Shown here piece by piece: positions 29,171 through 36,278 of a DNA stretch of 36,278 nucleotides (position 1 is the stretch's first letter; each line of letters starts with the position of its first letter). This DNA comes from Cellvibrionaceae bacterium (lineage in GTDB: Bacteria; Pseudomonadota; Gammaproteobacteria; Pseudomonadales; Cellvibrionaceae). The translations under genes were made by a program, and so were the position numbers. The stretch lies in assembly GCA_027012915.1 (NCBI GenBank), contig JALUYN010000582.1:1-36278 (forward strand). Direction: 5' to 3'. The notes beneath the pieces were generated by a model, which did not search any database, was not told the origin of the DNA, and worked only from the letters and a program-made list of their open reading frames with translations.

Positions 29171-30142
29171 ATGACTCCAGAATTTGCTATGAATAGGCTC
29201 GTGACATTCCTCAAGAAAGCACGACAGCCTCTATCACTGATCGCTGTGATGACCATACTGTGGACTCACAACACACTGGCGCAAAACACCAATACTGGTG
29301 AGAGCAGTATCGACTCAACACAACCCTCCTCCGAGCAAACTAATGACCACGGTAACGAAGGTCGCTGGTTTCAGGTAGAGATGATCGTATTTGCGCAAAA
29401 TCCAAATCAACGTCAACAGGAAACCTGGCCCACCAATATCGCTATTGCCTACCCCCCAAATTGGAAGCAGTTAGAAGATCCCGAACAGACCGAACACGTG
29501 GATGTAGAAGCGCTGCTGGAAACAGCAGACTACTATCAGCTACCAATTGAACAACGATTGCTCAATAACAACATTCGCGATTTAGAGCGCTCTGTAGGGC
29601 ACCGCGTGCTATTTCACGAAGCCTGGCGCCAACAGGTCTGGGGTGCCGACGAAGCCCCATCGCTTCTGATCAACGGCGGCAAACAGTACGGAGAACACTT
29701 TGAGCTGGAAGGCAGCGTTCAGCTCAGCGTCGCGCGCTACCTTCACCTTAAAACCAATCTTTGGTTTACAGAATTTCACCACAACTTTGGCCAGGAAGCG
29801 TCGGACTACCCGCCCTTGCCTGCCGTTCCAACCCGAGATACACGTGATGAAGCACAAAGTGCCACCGAACATCACCTGCCATCCTGGGATCAATTGCAAC
29901 TGATCAGCAGCGAATACGAAAAAATTCTGGATCAACCCTACGTCAGCTCTCGCATTACAACCATGCAGCAAAAACGCCGAATGCGAAGCAAAGAAATTCA
30001 CTATATCGACCACCCGGTCATTGGTATTCTGATCTATATATTGCCCTACGAGCTGCCAGAAACGGAACCTGAGTCCGAGGCGGAAATAGACAATAGTATG
30101 ACAGGCGATACGATCCAAGATCAGTCGCAGCAAACGCCATAA
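29171..30142 (+). CDS. csiV: CsiV-family peptidoglycan-binding protein
   Basis: A 323-residue exported protein. The N-terminus has a signal peptide (LSLIAVMTILWTHNTLAQ), then a low-complexity Ser/Gln/Asn linker to about residue 58, then the CsiV core starting RWFQVEMIVFAQNPN, a family hallmark. Further on are HEAWRQQVWG, GSVQLSVARYLHLKTNLWF, and SKEIHYIDHPVIGILIYILPYEL. In Vibrio cholerae CsiV binds peptidoglycan and supports cell-shape integrity. The acidic tail (ETEPESEAEIDN) is variable. Starts at 29171 and 29189 are both possible; neither has a strong ribosome site. It lies downstream of mfd, an arrangement also found in Pseudomonas. Confidence 0.85.
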   Translation: MTPEFAMNRLVTFLKKARQPLSLIAVMTILWTHNTLAQNTNTGESSIDSTQPSSEQTNDHGNEGRWFQVEMIVFAQNPNQRQQETWPTNIAIAYPPNWKQLEDPEQTEHVDVEALLETADYYQLPIEQRLLNNNIRDLERSVGHRVLFHEAWRQQVWGADEAPSLLINGGKQYGEHFELEGSVQLSVARYLHLKTNLWFTEFHHNFGQEASDYPPLPAVPTRDTRDEAQSATEHHLPSWDQLQLISSEYEKILDQPYVSSRITTMQQKRRMRSKEIHYIDHPVIGILIYILPYELPETEPESEAEIDNSMTGDTIQDQSQQTP

Positions 30143-30171
30143 AAAAACGCGGGTAATTCCCGCGTTTTTTT
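30141..30171. terminator. Bidirectional terminator between csiV and the cold-shock gene
   Basis: A7-CGCGGG (30141-30153), loop TAATT, CCCGCG-T7 (30159-30171). Perfect 13-pair hairpin with T-runs on both strands, between converging genes. Confidence 0.95.
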
Positions 30172-30203
30172 ATGCATTCGGATCTCTATGATCAGACAGT
30201 AGG

Positions 30204-30419
30204 CTAGGTTAAGCAGATTACCTTTTCTGCCTGCAGGCCTTTCTCGCCGTGCTGCAGATCGAACTCTACCGACTGACCTTCGTTGAGAGATCGGTACCCC
30301 TCACCTTCTATATTTCGGTAGTGAACAAAAATATCATCGGGGCTTTCTTCCCGAGTGATGAAACCGTATCCACGAGCATTATTAAACCATTTAACGATGC
30401 CAGTCTGTCGATCAGACAT
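30204..30419 (-). CDS. Cold-shock domain protein (CspA/CspD-like)
   Basis: A 71-residue single cold-shock domain that binds single-stranded RNA/DNA. RNP1 is RGYGFI and RNP2 is DIFVHY; the N-terminus [15 protein letters not shown] and [22 protein letters not shown] are standard. The [13 protein letters not shown] segment is closer to CspD/CapB-type proteins than to CspA, but the sub-class is not certain. GAGGT lies about 8 nt before ATG 30419, at the end of a long A/T-rich leader (about 30420-30480) as is common for csp genes. The 277-bp stretch 30420-30696 up to kdsB otherwise shows nothing I can identify. Confidence 0.93.
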   Translation of the reverse strand: MSDRQTGIVKWFNNARGYGFITREESPDDIFVHYRNIEGEGYRSLNEGQSVEFDLQHGEKGLQAEKVICLT

Positions 30420-30696
30420 TACAAATTTACCTCTTCGCTATTATTTTTATGATGTTGTTGATTGTTATTATTTTTTGAACTGCAAAATGCGCATAAGCGA
30501 CAACGCCTGCGCAATGCAAGAGACAACATTTTTATGACAAATATCGCGACATGTCCAGAAGAAATTAATCCGAACTAGGTTTCACCTTCAGACCGGCGAT
30601 GCCAAACCGGTGGTGCTAACAAGACAAACAGCCCACTATGAGTTCTCCCCATCACTCAGAATAGGTTGCGGAGCTTCTCAACGAGCCTGCCGAGCA

Positions 30697-31473
30697 CTAG
30701 TCCTCAAAAACAGAGCGAATGCGCGCCAGATCATCAGGTGTATCGACACCAGACGGGACAACTGCCGAAGCCTGAGCTACATGGATACGATGACCGTTCC
30801 ACATAATCCGCAGTTGCTCTAAGCATTCCAGCTCCTCGAGCATTGCAACTGGCCAGCCCTTAAATTCATTCAACAGCCCCACACGATAGGCGTAGATACC
30901 AATATGGCGCGCAAAAGCGGGCTGCATCGGCAGGATTGCTTTGGTGGTCGCAAACGTATCACGCGGCCAGGGAATTGATGCTCGACTGAAGTAGAGCGCA
31001 AAACCGTTTTTATCCATCACTACTTTAACGGCATTGGGGTCGGTAAACTCATCTACCGCTTCTATTTTTTCGCACAGAGTGGCAACACTGGCTTCTTCCA
31101 TGCGCGACAGATTTTGCGCCACCTGGTCGATTACTTCTGGCGGAATCAGCGGCTCATCGCCCTGAACATTGACCACAATGTGATCATCGGGCAATCCGAG
31201 AAATTCCACCACCTCCTGAATTCGATCAGTGCCGGACTCATGCTCAGAAGATGTCTTACAGCATTCGCCTCCAAAACCCTGCACAGCATTGATAATGCGC
31301 TGATCATCGGTGGCGACAATCACTCTGGCAGCGCTGCTTTTCTGTGCCTGCTGATAGACATGCTGAATCATAGGCAAATCGTCAATCAACTCCAGAGGCT
31401 TGCCTGGCAAACGGCTCGAATCGTATCGAGCTGGAATAACGACGGTATATTCGACTTCGGCGCTGCGGCTCAT
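30697..31473 (-). CDS. kdsB: 3-deoxy-manno-octulosonate cytidylyltransferase KdsB
   Basis: Activates Kdo with CTP to CMP-Kdo for lipopolysaccharide inner-core synthesis. The 258-residue protein starts [27 protein letters not shown], the nucleotide-binding N-terminus. Other family segments are [46 protein letters not shown] and [12 protein letters not shown]. The ATG at 31473 overlaps the lpxK stop as ATGA, supporting this start over the longer frame to 31548. It is the last gene of the exbB-exbD-lpxK-kdsB unit. Confidence 0.97.
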   Translation of the reverse strand: MSRSAEVEYTVVIPARYDSSRLPGKPLELIDDLPMIQHVYQQAQKSSAARVIVATDDQRIINAVQGFGGECCKTSSEHESGTDRIQEVVEFLGLPDDHIVVNVQGDEPLIPPEVIDQVAQNLSRMEEASVATLCEKIEAVDEFTDPNAVKVVMDKNGFALYFSRASIPWPRDTFATTKAILPMQPAFARHIGIYAYRVGLLNEFKGWPVAMLEELECLEQLRIMWNGHRIHVAQASAVVPSGVDTPDDLARIRSVFED

Positions 31474-32468
31474 GTTTGTTTCTCCAGAAAATCGTCCAAC
31501 TTCTTCCAAAAGGAAGGTGGTAAATCGGAAGTAACCAGCAGACTCCACCAGTTATCGTCGGCAAACCCGCGGCACTTCACTGCATCTTTTGTCGTCATCA
31601 ACAAGCATTGTCCCTTAGCGTACGCCAGGTCACTAGCCGTAAACGGGTGGTGATCTGGAAAAGCCCTGGTATCAGGTCGCAACCCCAATTCAGACAAGGT
31701 ATGAAAAAAACGCTGCGGATTGCCAATGCCTGTTACCGCCAGAACTTTCCCATCAGTCTGCTCTTTGATAAACGGCATAGGTTTTTGCTCCTCCCGCCCG
31801 GCAACGTGCTGCCATAAGGTTGGCTTTAGCTGCATCGAGTGACTGTCAAGCCCCTCAACAGACAGAGACTGACTGCCATTAACAACAACACAATCTACCG
31901 AGTGCAGGCGCGAAGGTGGCTCCCGCAGCGGTCCCGCAGGCAGACAAAAACCATTTCCCATTTGTCGTTGACCATCGACCACACAGATCTCAAATTGACG
32001 AGCCAGGCGATAGTGTTGCAACCCGTCATCACTAAGAATGACATCGCAACCGAAATCTTGTATCAGCTGTCGGGCTGAATTTACCCGATCAGGCCCCACC
32101 ATAACGGGACAACCCGTGGACAAGGAAATCAGCAAAGGCTCGTCACCACAGACCGCAGGATCAGAATCAAGAGTAACACTGAAAGGGTAAAAAGGAGCGC
32201 TGCCACCGTAGCCGCGGCTGATAACGCCGGGCTTATATCCCCGCTCTTGTAAATATTTCACCAACGCAATGATCAGCGGTGTCTTACCGGTCCCACCAAT
32301 AGCGATATTGCCAACAACGATAACCGGCACCTCAAGTGGAACAGCTTTGTGCGATAGCGTGGCACGACGCCAACTCGCCAAAAGCGACAATAGCCAAGCC
32401 AGCGGCAGCAACAAGTACAACCACCAGCGGCCCTCATACCATGCGGACAAAATGCGCTGTTGCATCAA
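31470..32468 (-). CDS. lpxK: Tetraacyldisaccharide 4'-kinase LpxK
   Basis: Phosphorylates the lipid A precursor disaccharide at the 4' position on the inner-membrane face. The 332-residue protein has an N-terminal membrane anchor ([21 protein letters not shown]) and the P-loop [12 protein letters not shown] at 53-64. Also visible are [32 protein letters not shown] and [13 protein letters not shown]. The start lies 27 bp after exbD, and the end overlaps kdsB by 4 nt. The initial Met-Met pair leaves the exact first residue uncertain. Confidence 0.96.
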   Translation of the reverse strand: MMQQRILSAWYEGRWWLYLLLPLAWLLSLLASWRRATLSHKAVPLEVPVIVVGNIAIGGTGKTPLIIALVKYLQERGYKPGVISRGYGGSAPFYPFSVTLDSDPAVCGDEPLLISLSTGCPVMVGPDRVNSARQLIQDFGCDVILSDDGLQHYRLARQFEICVVDGQRQMGNGFCLPAGPLREPPSRLHSVDCVVVNGSQSLSVEGLDSHSMQLKPTLWQHVAGREEQKPMPFIKEQTDGKVLAVTGIGNPQRFFHTLSELGLRPDTRAFPDHHPFTASDLAYAKGQCLLMTTKDAVKCRGFADDNWWSLLVTSDLPPSFWKKLDDFLEKQT

Positions 32469-32495
32469 GAATTTCCGAGCATTGACTGCAAAATA

Positions 32496-32918
32496 CTATG
32501 GTTCGTCGCTAGGCTTGCGCGTCGTCATACTGAGATGCACAAAACCGGCCTGCCCTGCGGCATCCATTGCAGTTATCACCGACTGGTGTGGCGTTTTTGC
32601 ATCAGCGGTTATCATTAACGGACGATCAAGATTGCCCTCGGCAATTTTCAGCAATGCAGCCTTGAGGGTTTTACCCTGGTTATTGACGAGCGCCTTAGCG
32701 TTCACCGAATAGTTGCCCTGAGCATCAATCAGAATTTCCAGCGGTTCCGCCTGCTTCACTCCGGGCTCACCCACCGCTTCTGGAAGATCGACCTTAAGAT
32801 GAGTTTCTTTTGTGAAGGTGGTTGAAACCATAAAGAAAATCAGCAGAAGAAACACCACATCAATCAACGGTGTCAGGTTAATACTGTCTTCCTGATTTGA
32901 TTGCCGTTTGAACTTCAC
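32496..32918 (-). CDS. exbD: Biopolymer transport protein ExbD/TolR family
   Basis: A 140-residue protein with a short cytoplasmic N-terminus, one membrane helix (LIDVVFLLLIFFMVSTTF) and a periplasmic domain. Asp20 in LTPLIDVVF is the conserved proton-path residue. With ExbB it forms a proton-driven motor in the inner membrane; the lpxK-kdsB context is the common ExbBD-like pair beside lipid A genes. I choose GTG 32918 (VKFKRQSNQEDS) because family members begin there; an in-frame GTG at 32936 would add six residues encoded by the adjacent MITE end. The only ribosome site for 32918 (AGG, 7 nt upstream) lies in the element's terminal repeat. Confidence 0.9.
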   Translation of the reverse strand: MKFKRQSNQEDSINLTPLIDVVFLLLIFFMVSTTFTKETHLKVDLPEAVGEPGVKQAEPLEILIDAQGNYSVNAKALVNNQGKTLKAALLKIAEGNLDRPLMITADAKTPHQSVITAMDAAGQAGFVHLSMTTRKPSDEP

Positions 32919-32922
32919 AAAA

Positions 32923-33188
32923 GGACCTGCCCACACTCTGTCAATTGTCGCTGCTGGAGACCATTTTTTCGTCCAGCAAGGCGGAGGGAACGCTGTGTAG
33001 TAATTCTACATGAGTGAGCGACAACGCGACTGGGCGAGAAAATGGTCCCAGCCCTTCGGGTTGTGGCTAAAAAGCCGCCACTTGTCGTTGCTCGTCGTTT
33101 ATTTGGACAAACCAAACTACTCTCCTTGCGCCTAAATTGGCGGCTTTTTAGTCACAACATCGATAATTGACAGAGTGTGGTCAGGTCC
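32923..33188 (+). mobile_element. Structured MITE-like element, copy 2 (between exbB and exbD)
   Basis: A 266-bp element with terminal inverted repeats of about 28 bp and two mismatches, beginning GGACCTG(C/A)CCACACTCTG at 32923 and mirrored at 33161-33188. It is flanked by AA on both sides, possibly a drifted or alternative 2-bp duplication. Arm A pairs 32953-32976 with 33030-33052, with a single bulged A at the same place as copy 1 and two G-T pairs; apical hairpin 32996-33000/33006-33010. CCCTTCGGG at 33052-33060. Arm B pairs 33060-33080 with 33138-33158 (21 pairs, one G-T), apical hairpin 33102-33106/33112-33116. The architecture equals copy 1 although much of the stem sequence differs. 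No coding capacity. It lies opposite in orientation to the exb transcript. Confidence 0.87.
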
Positions 33189-33191
33189 AAC

Positions 33192-33821
33192 TCAAACAGC
33201 TTCTTTAACATCTACGCGGCGGTCCGAGTGCAAAGCATCCACCAGCTTTACAGCGTCCTGCTCCATAACGACCATCAAGCCATCTACCCTGCGACAGAAA
33301 AATCGGTGCAGCATCATCGCTGGAATTGCCACACACAAACCGGCGGCGGTGGTAATCAAAGCTTCTGAAATACCACCAGCCAGAACTCCTGCGTTGCCTG
33401 TCCCCTGGACCATAATTGCAGTGAAGACCTTAATCATGCCCAGCACCGTGCCCAACAGCCCAAGCAAGGGGGCGATAGCGGCAATGGTTCCCAATACACC
33501 CAAATAGCGCTCCAAATCGTGGACCACCTGATTGGCTGCTTCTTGGATACTGTCTTTCATTACTTCACGACCGTGCCGAGAATTACTGAGACCGGCGGCG
33601 AGAATCAACCCCAACTCAGAAGATTGTTTCAGCTCTTTGAGCTTGCTCGCGTCCATTTGATTATTACGCAACCATCCCCACACTTGGGCCAACAGGTGAC
33701 GCGGTGCAATTTTGTCGGCATTTAATGTCCAGTAACGCTCAATTGCGATGGCAATGACCACGATGGAACACAAAATAATCGGCAGCATAAGCCAGCCACC
33801 GGCAGAAACTATCTCAAGCAC
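33192..33821 (-). CDS. exbB: MotA/TolQ/ExbB proton channel family protein
   Basis: A 209-residue protein with three membrane helices: LMLPIILCSIVVIAIAIERYW near the start, and the conserved pair in YLGVLGTIAAIAPLLGLLGTVLGMIKVF and GGISEALITTAAGLCVAIPAMMLHRFF. It forms the pentameric channel of the ExbB-ExbD motor. GTG start at 33821 with a GGGAAG upstream. The stop at 33192 is only three bp from the MITE copy 2 end, so the mobile element separates it from its partner exbD by 273 bp, where these genes are normally almost contiguous. Confidence 0.93.
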   Translation of the reverse strand: MLEIVSAGGWLMLPIILCSIVVIAIAIERYWTLNADKIAPRHLLAQVWGWLRNNQMDASKLKELKQSSELGLILAAGLSNSRHGREVMKDSIQEAANQVVHDLERYLGVLGTIAAIAPLLGLLGTVLGMIKVFTAIMVQGTGNAGVLAGGISEALITTAAGLCVAIPAMMLHRFFCRRVDGLMVVMEQDAVKLVDALHSDRRVDVKEAV

Positions 33822-33995
33822 AAATACTTCCCTTCATTATCTTTATCGGGTTCCCGGTTCGCCACCATCTAAGCTAACACCAAAGCCAATATCAAAAAAA
33901 CATCAGCTAGCTCAAAGCGCGATCAGCCGCACTACCCCGAGGTGACGAAACCCACTCCAGACCCAGACTTTACCATATTCGCCAACGATAGATAG

Positions 33996-36278
33996 CTACA
34001 TCCAATAACGTTTACGAAGATTGCGCGCACTGTTCCAAAGCACTTTTCCCTTCGGCGAAATAGTGAAGTGAACAGCCCCCAGCTCAGCGGTATTCAGGAG
34101 CGATGCTCCCACTCGCTGATAGCGATCTACAACCTCTGTAGCTGGATGACCGTAACCATTTCGATAACCCGCACTAAACACAACCCAGCGAGGTCTCAAC
34201 TGATGAACCCAGAGCCGACCAGATGATGTACGACTGCCGTGATGAGGAGCCATAAGAATATCAACGGGGGCTGAGAGCTCAGACTCAGCTAACAGCAACT
34301 GCTCCCTGCCATTCTCAATATCACCGGGGAGCAGAATCCGAACACCCGCATATTCGAGCAGCAAAACACAGGAGCGATCATTGGCATTATCAAACTCACC
34401 TTCTCCAACGCCAAACCTCGTAACTCGCACATCACCCCAATAGCTCAGACTCTTACCACTGCAGGGCGATATCGGCACAGATTCCTCAATCTCTGCAGAC
34501 AACCATCGTCGGGCATCTTCAGCGCGGATCCAGAGTTTCTCCGCAGACATGGAATTTACCAATGGCGGCAAGCCTCCGGCATGGTCAGCATCACCGTGAC
34601 TGACCACCACCGTATCTAGCTGAGTGATGCCTCGGTATTGAAAGTAAGGCAATAGTACTCCCGCAACGTGAAAATCCCGCCCGACATCCACTAGATGATG
34701 ACGCTCTCGCTCATGGATGACTACAGAGAGTCCCTGCCCAACATCCAAAACCACAACTTCGAGACCTTCGGATATCACCTCTCTGGAACAGATCACCGAT
34801 ACACTGCCCAGCAACGCCAGTAATTTTAACAATTGCGGCAGCGGGCTGAAGAGCAACAGCGCAATAGAGAACATTGCAATTCGAACATCAAAAGTCGCGA
34901 CGCCAGACCTTTGCCACAACCAGAACTCCCAATCGGCGATCATTAACAAGCCACTTTCGAACTGATCCAAAAACCAAACCAGAAACTGCAAAGGCATCAG
35001 AGCATAATTTAGAATCAACTCGAACAATTCCGCGCTCGCAAACGCAATTGCCGTCATTAACAACAGCACAGGAACTACCAGTATCCCCACATAGGGAATA
35101 ACCATAAAATTGACGAGCGGCGAGACCAAAGACACTGGAAGCCCGGCAAACCACTGCAACAGCCCCAGAGCGGCAAACAATACGGCTTGTGCCCAAAGCA
35201 GTTGTCGCCAGCGGGCGCGCTGCCCAACCCAGCGCCCCTGAAATGTGGCAACCAAAATAGCCACTGCCCCGAAAGACAGCCATAGTCCCAAATCGTAGAG
35301 GCTCAGCGGAAAAAAACAGAACACAACGGCCAGTGCAAACCACCAGGCAAACCATGGGCTAAAACGCCTCCCGCTGAGCGATACCAACACCCACACCGTT
35401 AACATCAGCAAGGCTCTCTGCGTGGGTAGCGAAAGCCCAGCTAACAGCGCATAACTCGCCGCGACACCCCAAGCACACCCCATAGCTATGCCAGGCGTAA
35501 AACAGTAGCCCGGAGACAGAGCATTTAGACAACGCCCAACCCCTTGCCCCAGCAATAACCCCACTCCGGCAGCCAGACCGATATGCAGACCCGATATCGC
35601 CAACAAATGTGCCAATCCCAAGTACTGAAGGCGAGTTCGGTCCTCCGCGAGTATTGCGCTCTTATCCCCCGTCACCAAGGCGACAGCTAGAGCTGATGCT
35701 TCGGCGGATGTTGCGCTGGCAAGAATCTTCTCCCTGAACTCTTGACGCACGCGGTGAATAGATGAAAAAGACAATCCCTGTTCTTGCAGAACCTGATTGC
35801 CCAACCACCGGCGAACGTAGCCTGTCGCACCTATGCCCCGGCTTAACAGCCATCGCTCGTAGTCAAAACCACCAAGATTTACATAACCATGGGGCCGCTT
35901 CAGTTTCACACGCAGCTCCAGGCGAGAGCCGGCTAGCACATACTTATCGGAATACCAGTTGAGACGTATGCGTTCTGGAAATTTCGCCAGCGGCATCACA
36001 TTTTCACCTTTCTGACCTTCAATGCCACTCAGAGACTCGACTTTTAATACGAAACGCAGCCCCCGCTCGGTGCGTACTGGCAGAGAGTCCACCGTCCCCA
36101 CAACCTGCAGCTCCACACCCTCCAGGGCAGCGTTCAAGCGGTTATCCAAGCGCTGATGTCCCCAGAAAGTCGCCCACAGAGCCGCAAATAGAGCCAACAT
36201 TGCGAAACCCCAAAGCTGGCGAAACCTGGCAAGCACAGGCACGAGCCGGCCAAGCGCACCCAAAACACCACAGGCAAT
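33996..36278 (-). CDS. comEC: DNA internalisation competence protein ComEC/Rec2 (N-terminus beyond window)
   Basis: Inner-membrane channel for uptake of single-stranded DNA during transformation. The frame is open from the right edge (36278) to 33996, about 760 codons; TTG 36263 is the first possible start but the upstream codons (IACGV) continue the membrane helix, so the true start is probably outside. Order of parts: N-terminal helices, the DUF4131/OB-like region (LEGVELQVVGTVDSLP), the Competence multi-helix core (ALAVALVTGDKSAI, LAHLLAISGLHIGLAAG, LSLPTQRALLMLTVWV), and a C-terminal metallo-beta-lactamase-like domain with LDVGQGLSVVI and VVSHGDADHAGGLPPL, then GDIENGREQLLL and APHHGSRTSS. 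The nuclease-type motif is intact. The 174-bp gap to exbB (33822-33995) likely holds the exbB promoter. Confidence 0.94.
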   Translation of the reverse strand: MACGVLGALGRLVPVLARFRQLWGFAMLALFAALWATFWGHQRLDNRLNAALEGVELQVVGTVDSLPVRTERGLRFVLKVESLSGIEGQKGENVMPLAKFPERIRLNWYSDKYVLAGSRLELRVKLKRPHGYVNLGGFDYERWLLSRGIGATGYVRRWLGNQVLQEQGLSFSSIHRVRQEFREKILASATSAEASALAVALVTGDKSAILAEDRTRLQYLGLAHLLAISGLHIGLAAGVGLLLGQGVGRCLNALSPGYCFTPGIAMGCAWGVAASYALLAGLSLPTQRALLMLTVWVLVSLSGRRFSPWFAWWFALAVVFCFFPLSLYDLGLWLSFGAVAILVATFQGRWVGQRARWRQLLWAQAVLFAALGLLQWFAGLPVSLVSPLVNFMVIPYVGILVVPVLLLMTAIAFASAELFELILNYALMPLQFLVWFLDQFESGLLMIADWEFWLWQRSGVATFDVRIAMFSIALLLFSPLPQLLKLLALLGSVSVICSREVISEGLEVVVLDVGQGLSVVIHERERHHLVDVGRDFHVAGVLLPYFQYRGITQLDTVVVSHGDADHAGGLPPLVNSMSAEKLWIRAEDARRWLSAEIEESVPISPCSGKSLSYWGDVRVTRFGVGEGEFDNANDRSCVLLLEYAGVRILLPGDIENGREQLLLAESELSAPVDILMAPHHGSRTSSGRLWVHQLRPRWVVFSAGYRNGYGHPATEVVDRYQRVGASLLNTAELGAVHFTISPKGKVLWNSARNLRKRYWM

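Overview
The window is a stretch of housekeeping chromosome from a marine-type gammaproteobacterium. Gene content (complete Na+-translocating NADH:quinone reductase operon with ApbE and NqrM, NhaA, an ExbB/ExbD-LpxK-KdsB block, PilU, mfd next to csiV, a long-form GAPDH) and moderate base composition fit the Cellvibrionales/Saccharophagus-Teredinibacter area, but that placement is inferred from gene content, not computed. I see no rRNA or tRNA gene, CRISPR array, phage or complete insertion sequence.

Layout: 1-498 (-) is the N-terminal part of an MFS transporter running off the left edge. 583-1878 (-) is an AmtB ammonium channel. 2097-5136 (-) is a DUF58 protein followed by a TgpA-like membrane transglutaminase. 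5215-7808 (+) holds a DUF416 protein, the Na+/H+ antiporter NhaA and a periplasmic solute-binding protein. 7826-9055 (-) is PilU. 9136-11296 holds a CMD-family protein (-), a divergent HxlR regulator (+) with two matching palindromic operators between them, and a zinc-free MDR oxidoreductase (-). 11531-14080 (+) is the malic enzyme gene maeB, split by a small element. 14166-15569 (-) is the soluble transhydrogenase SthA. 15619-22742 (-) is nqrABCDEF-apbE-nqrM with a leader of about 265 nt. 23253-24704 (-) is GAPDH. 24875-25558 (-) is an unrecognised lipoprotein. 25656-30142 (+) is mfd-csiV. 30204-30419 (-) is a cold-shock protein. 30697-33821 (-) is exbB-exbD-lpxK-kdsB, and 33996-36278 (-) is ComEC/Rec2 running off the right edge.

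The most interesting signal is a pair of unannotated elements of almost identical size (265 bp at 12474-12738, 266 bp at 32923-33188). They share GGrCCTG-type terminal inverted repeats and a common internal layout: a closing stem, arm A with an apical hairpin, a UUCG minihairpin, and arm B with an apical hairpin. Their arm sequences differ, yet nearly every change keeps base pairing, and many are two-sided. One copy sits inside maeB, flanked by a duplicated TA; the other lies between exbB and exbD. I read them as members of a structured miniature transposable element (MITE) family whose fold, not its sequence, is conserved.

Functionally, the window is rich in sodium energetics (Na+-NQR and its two maturation factors, NhaA) and NAD(P)H balance (MaeB, SthA, Nqr, GAPDH). 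Loss of MaeB through the insertion would remove one NADPH source next to the transhydrogenase gene.
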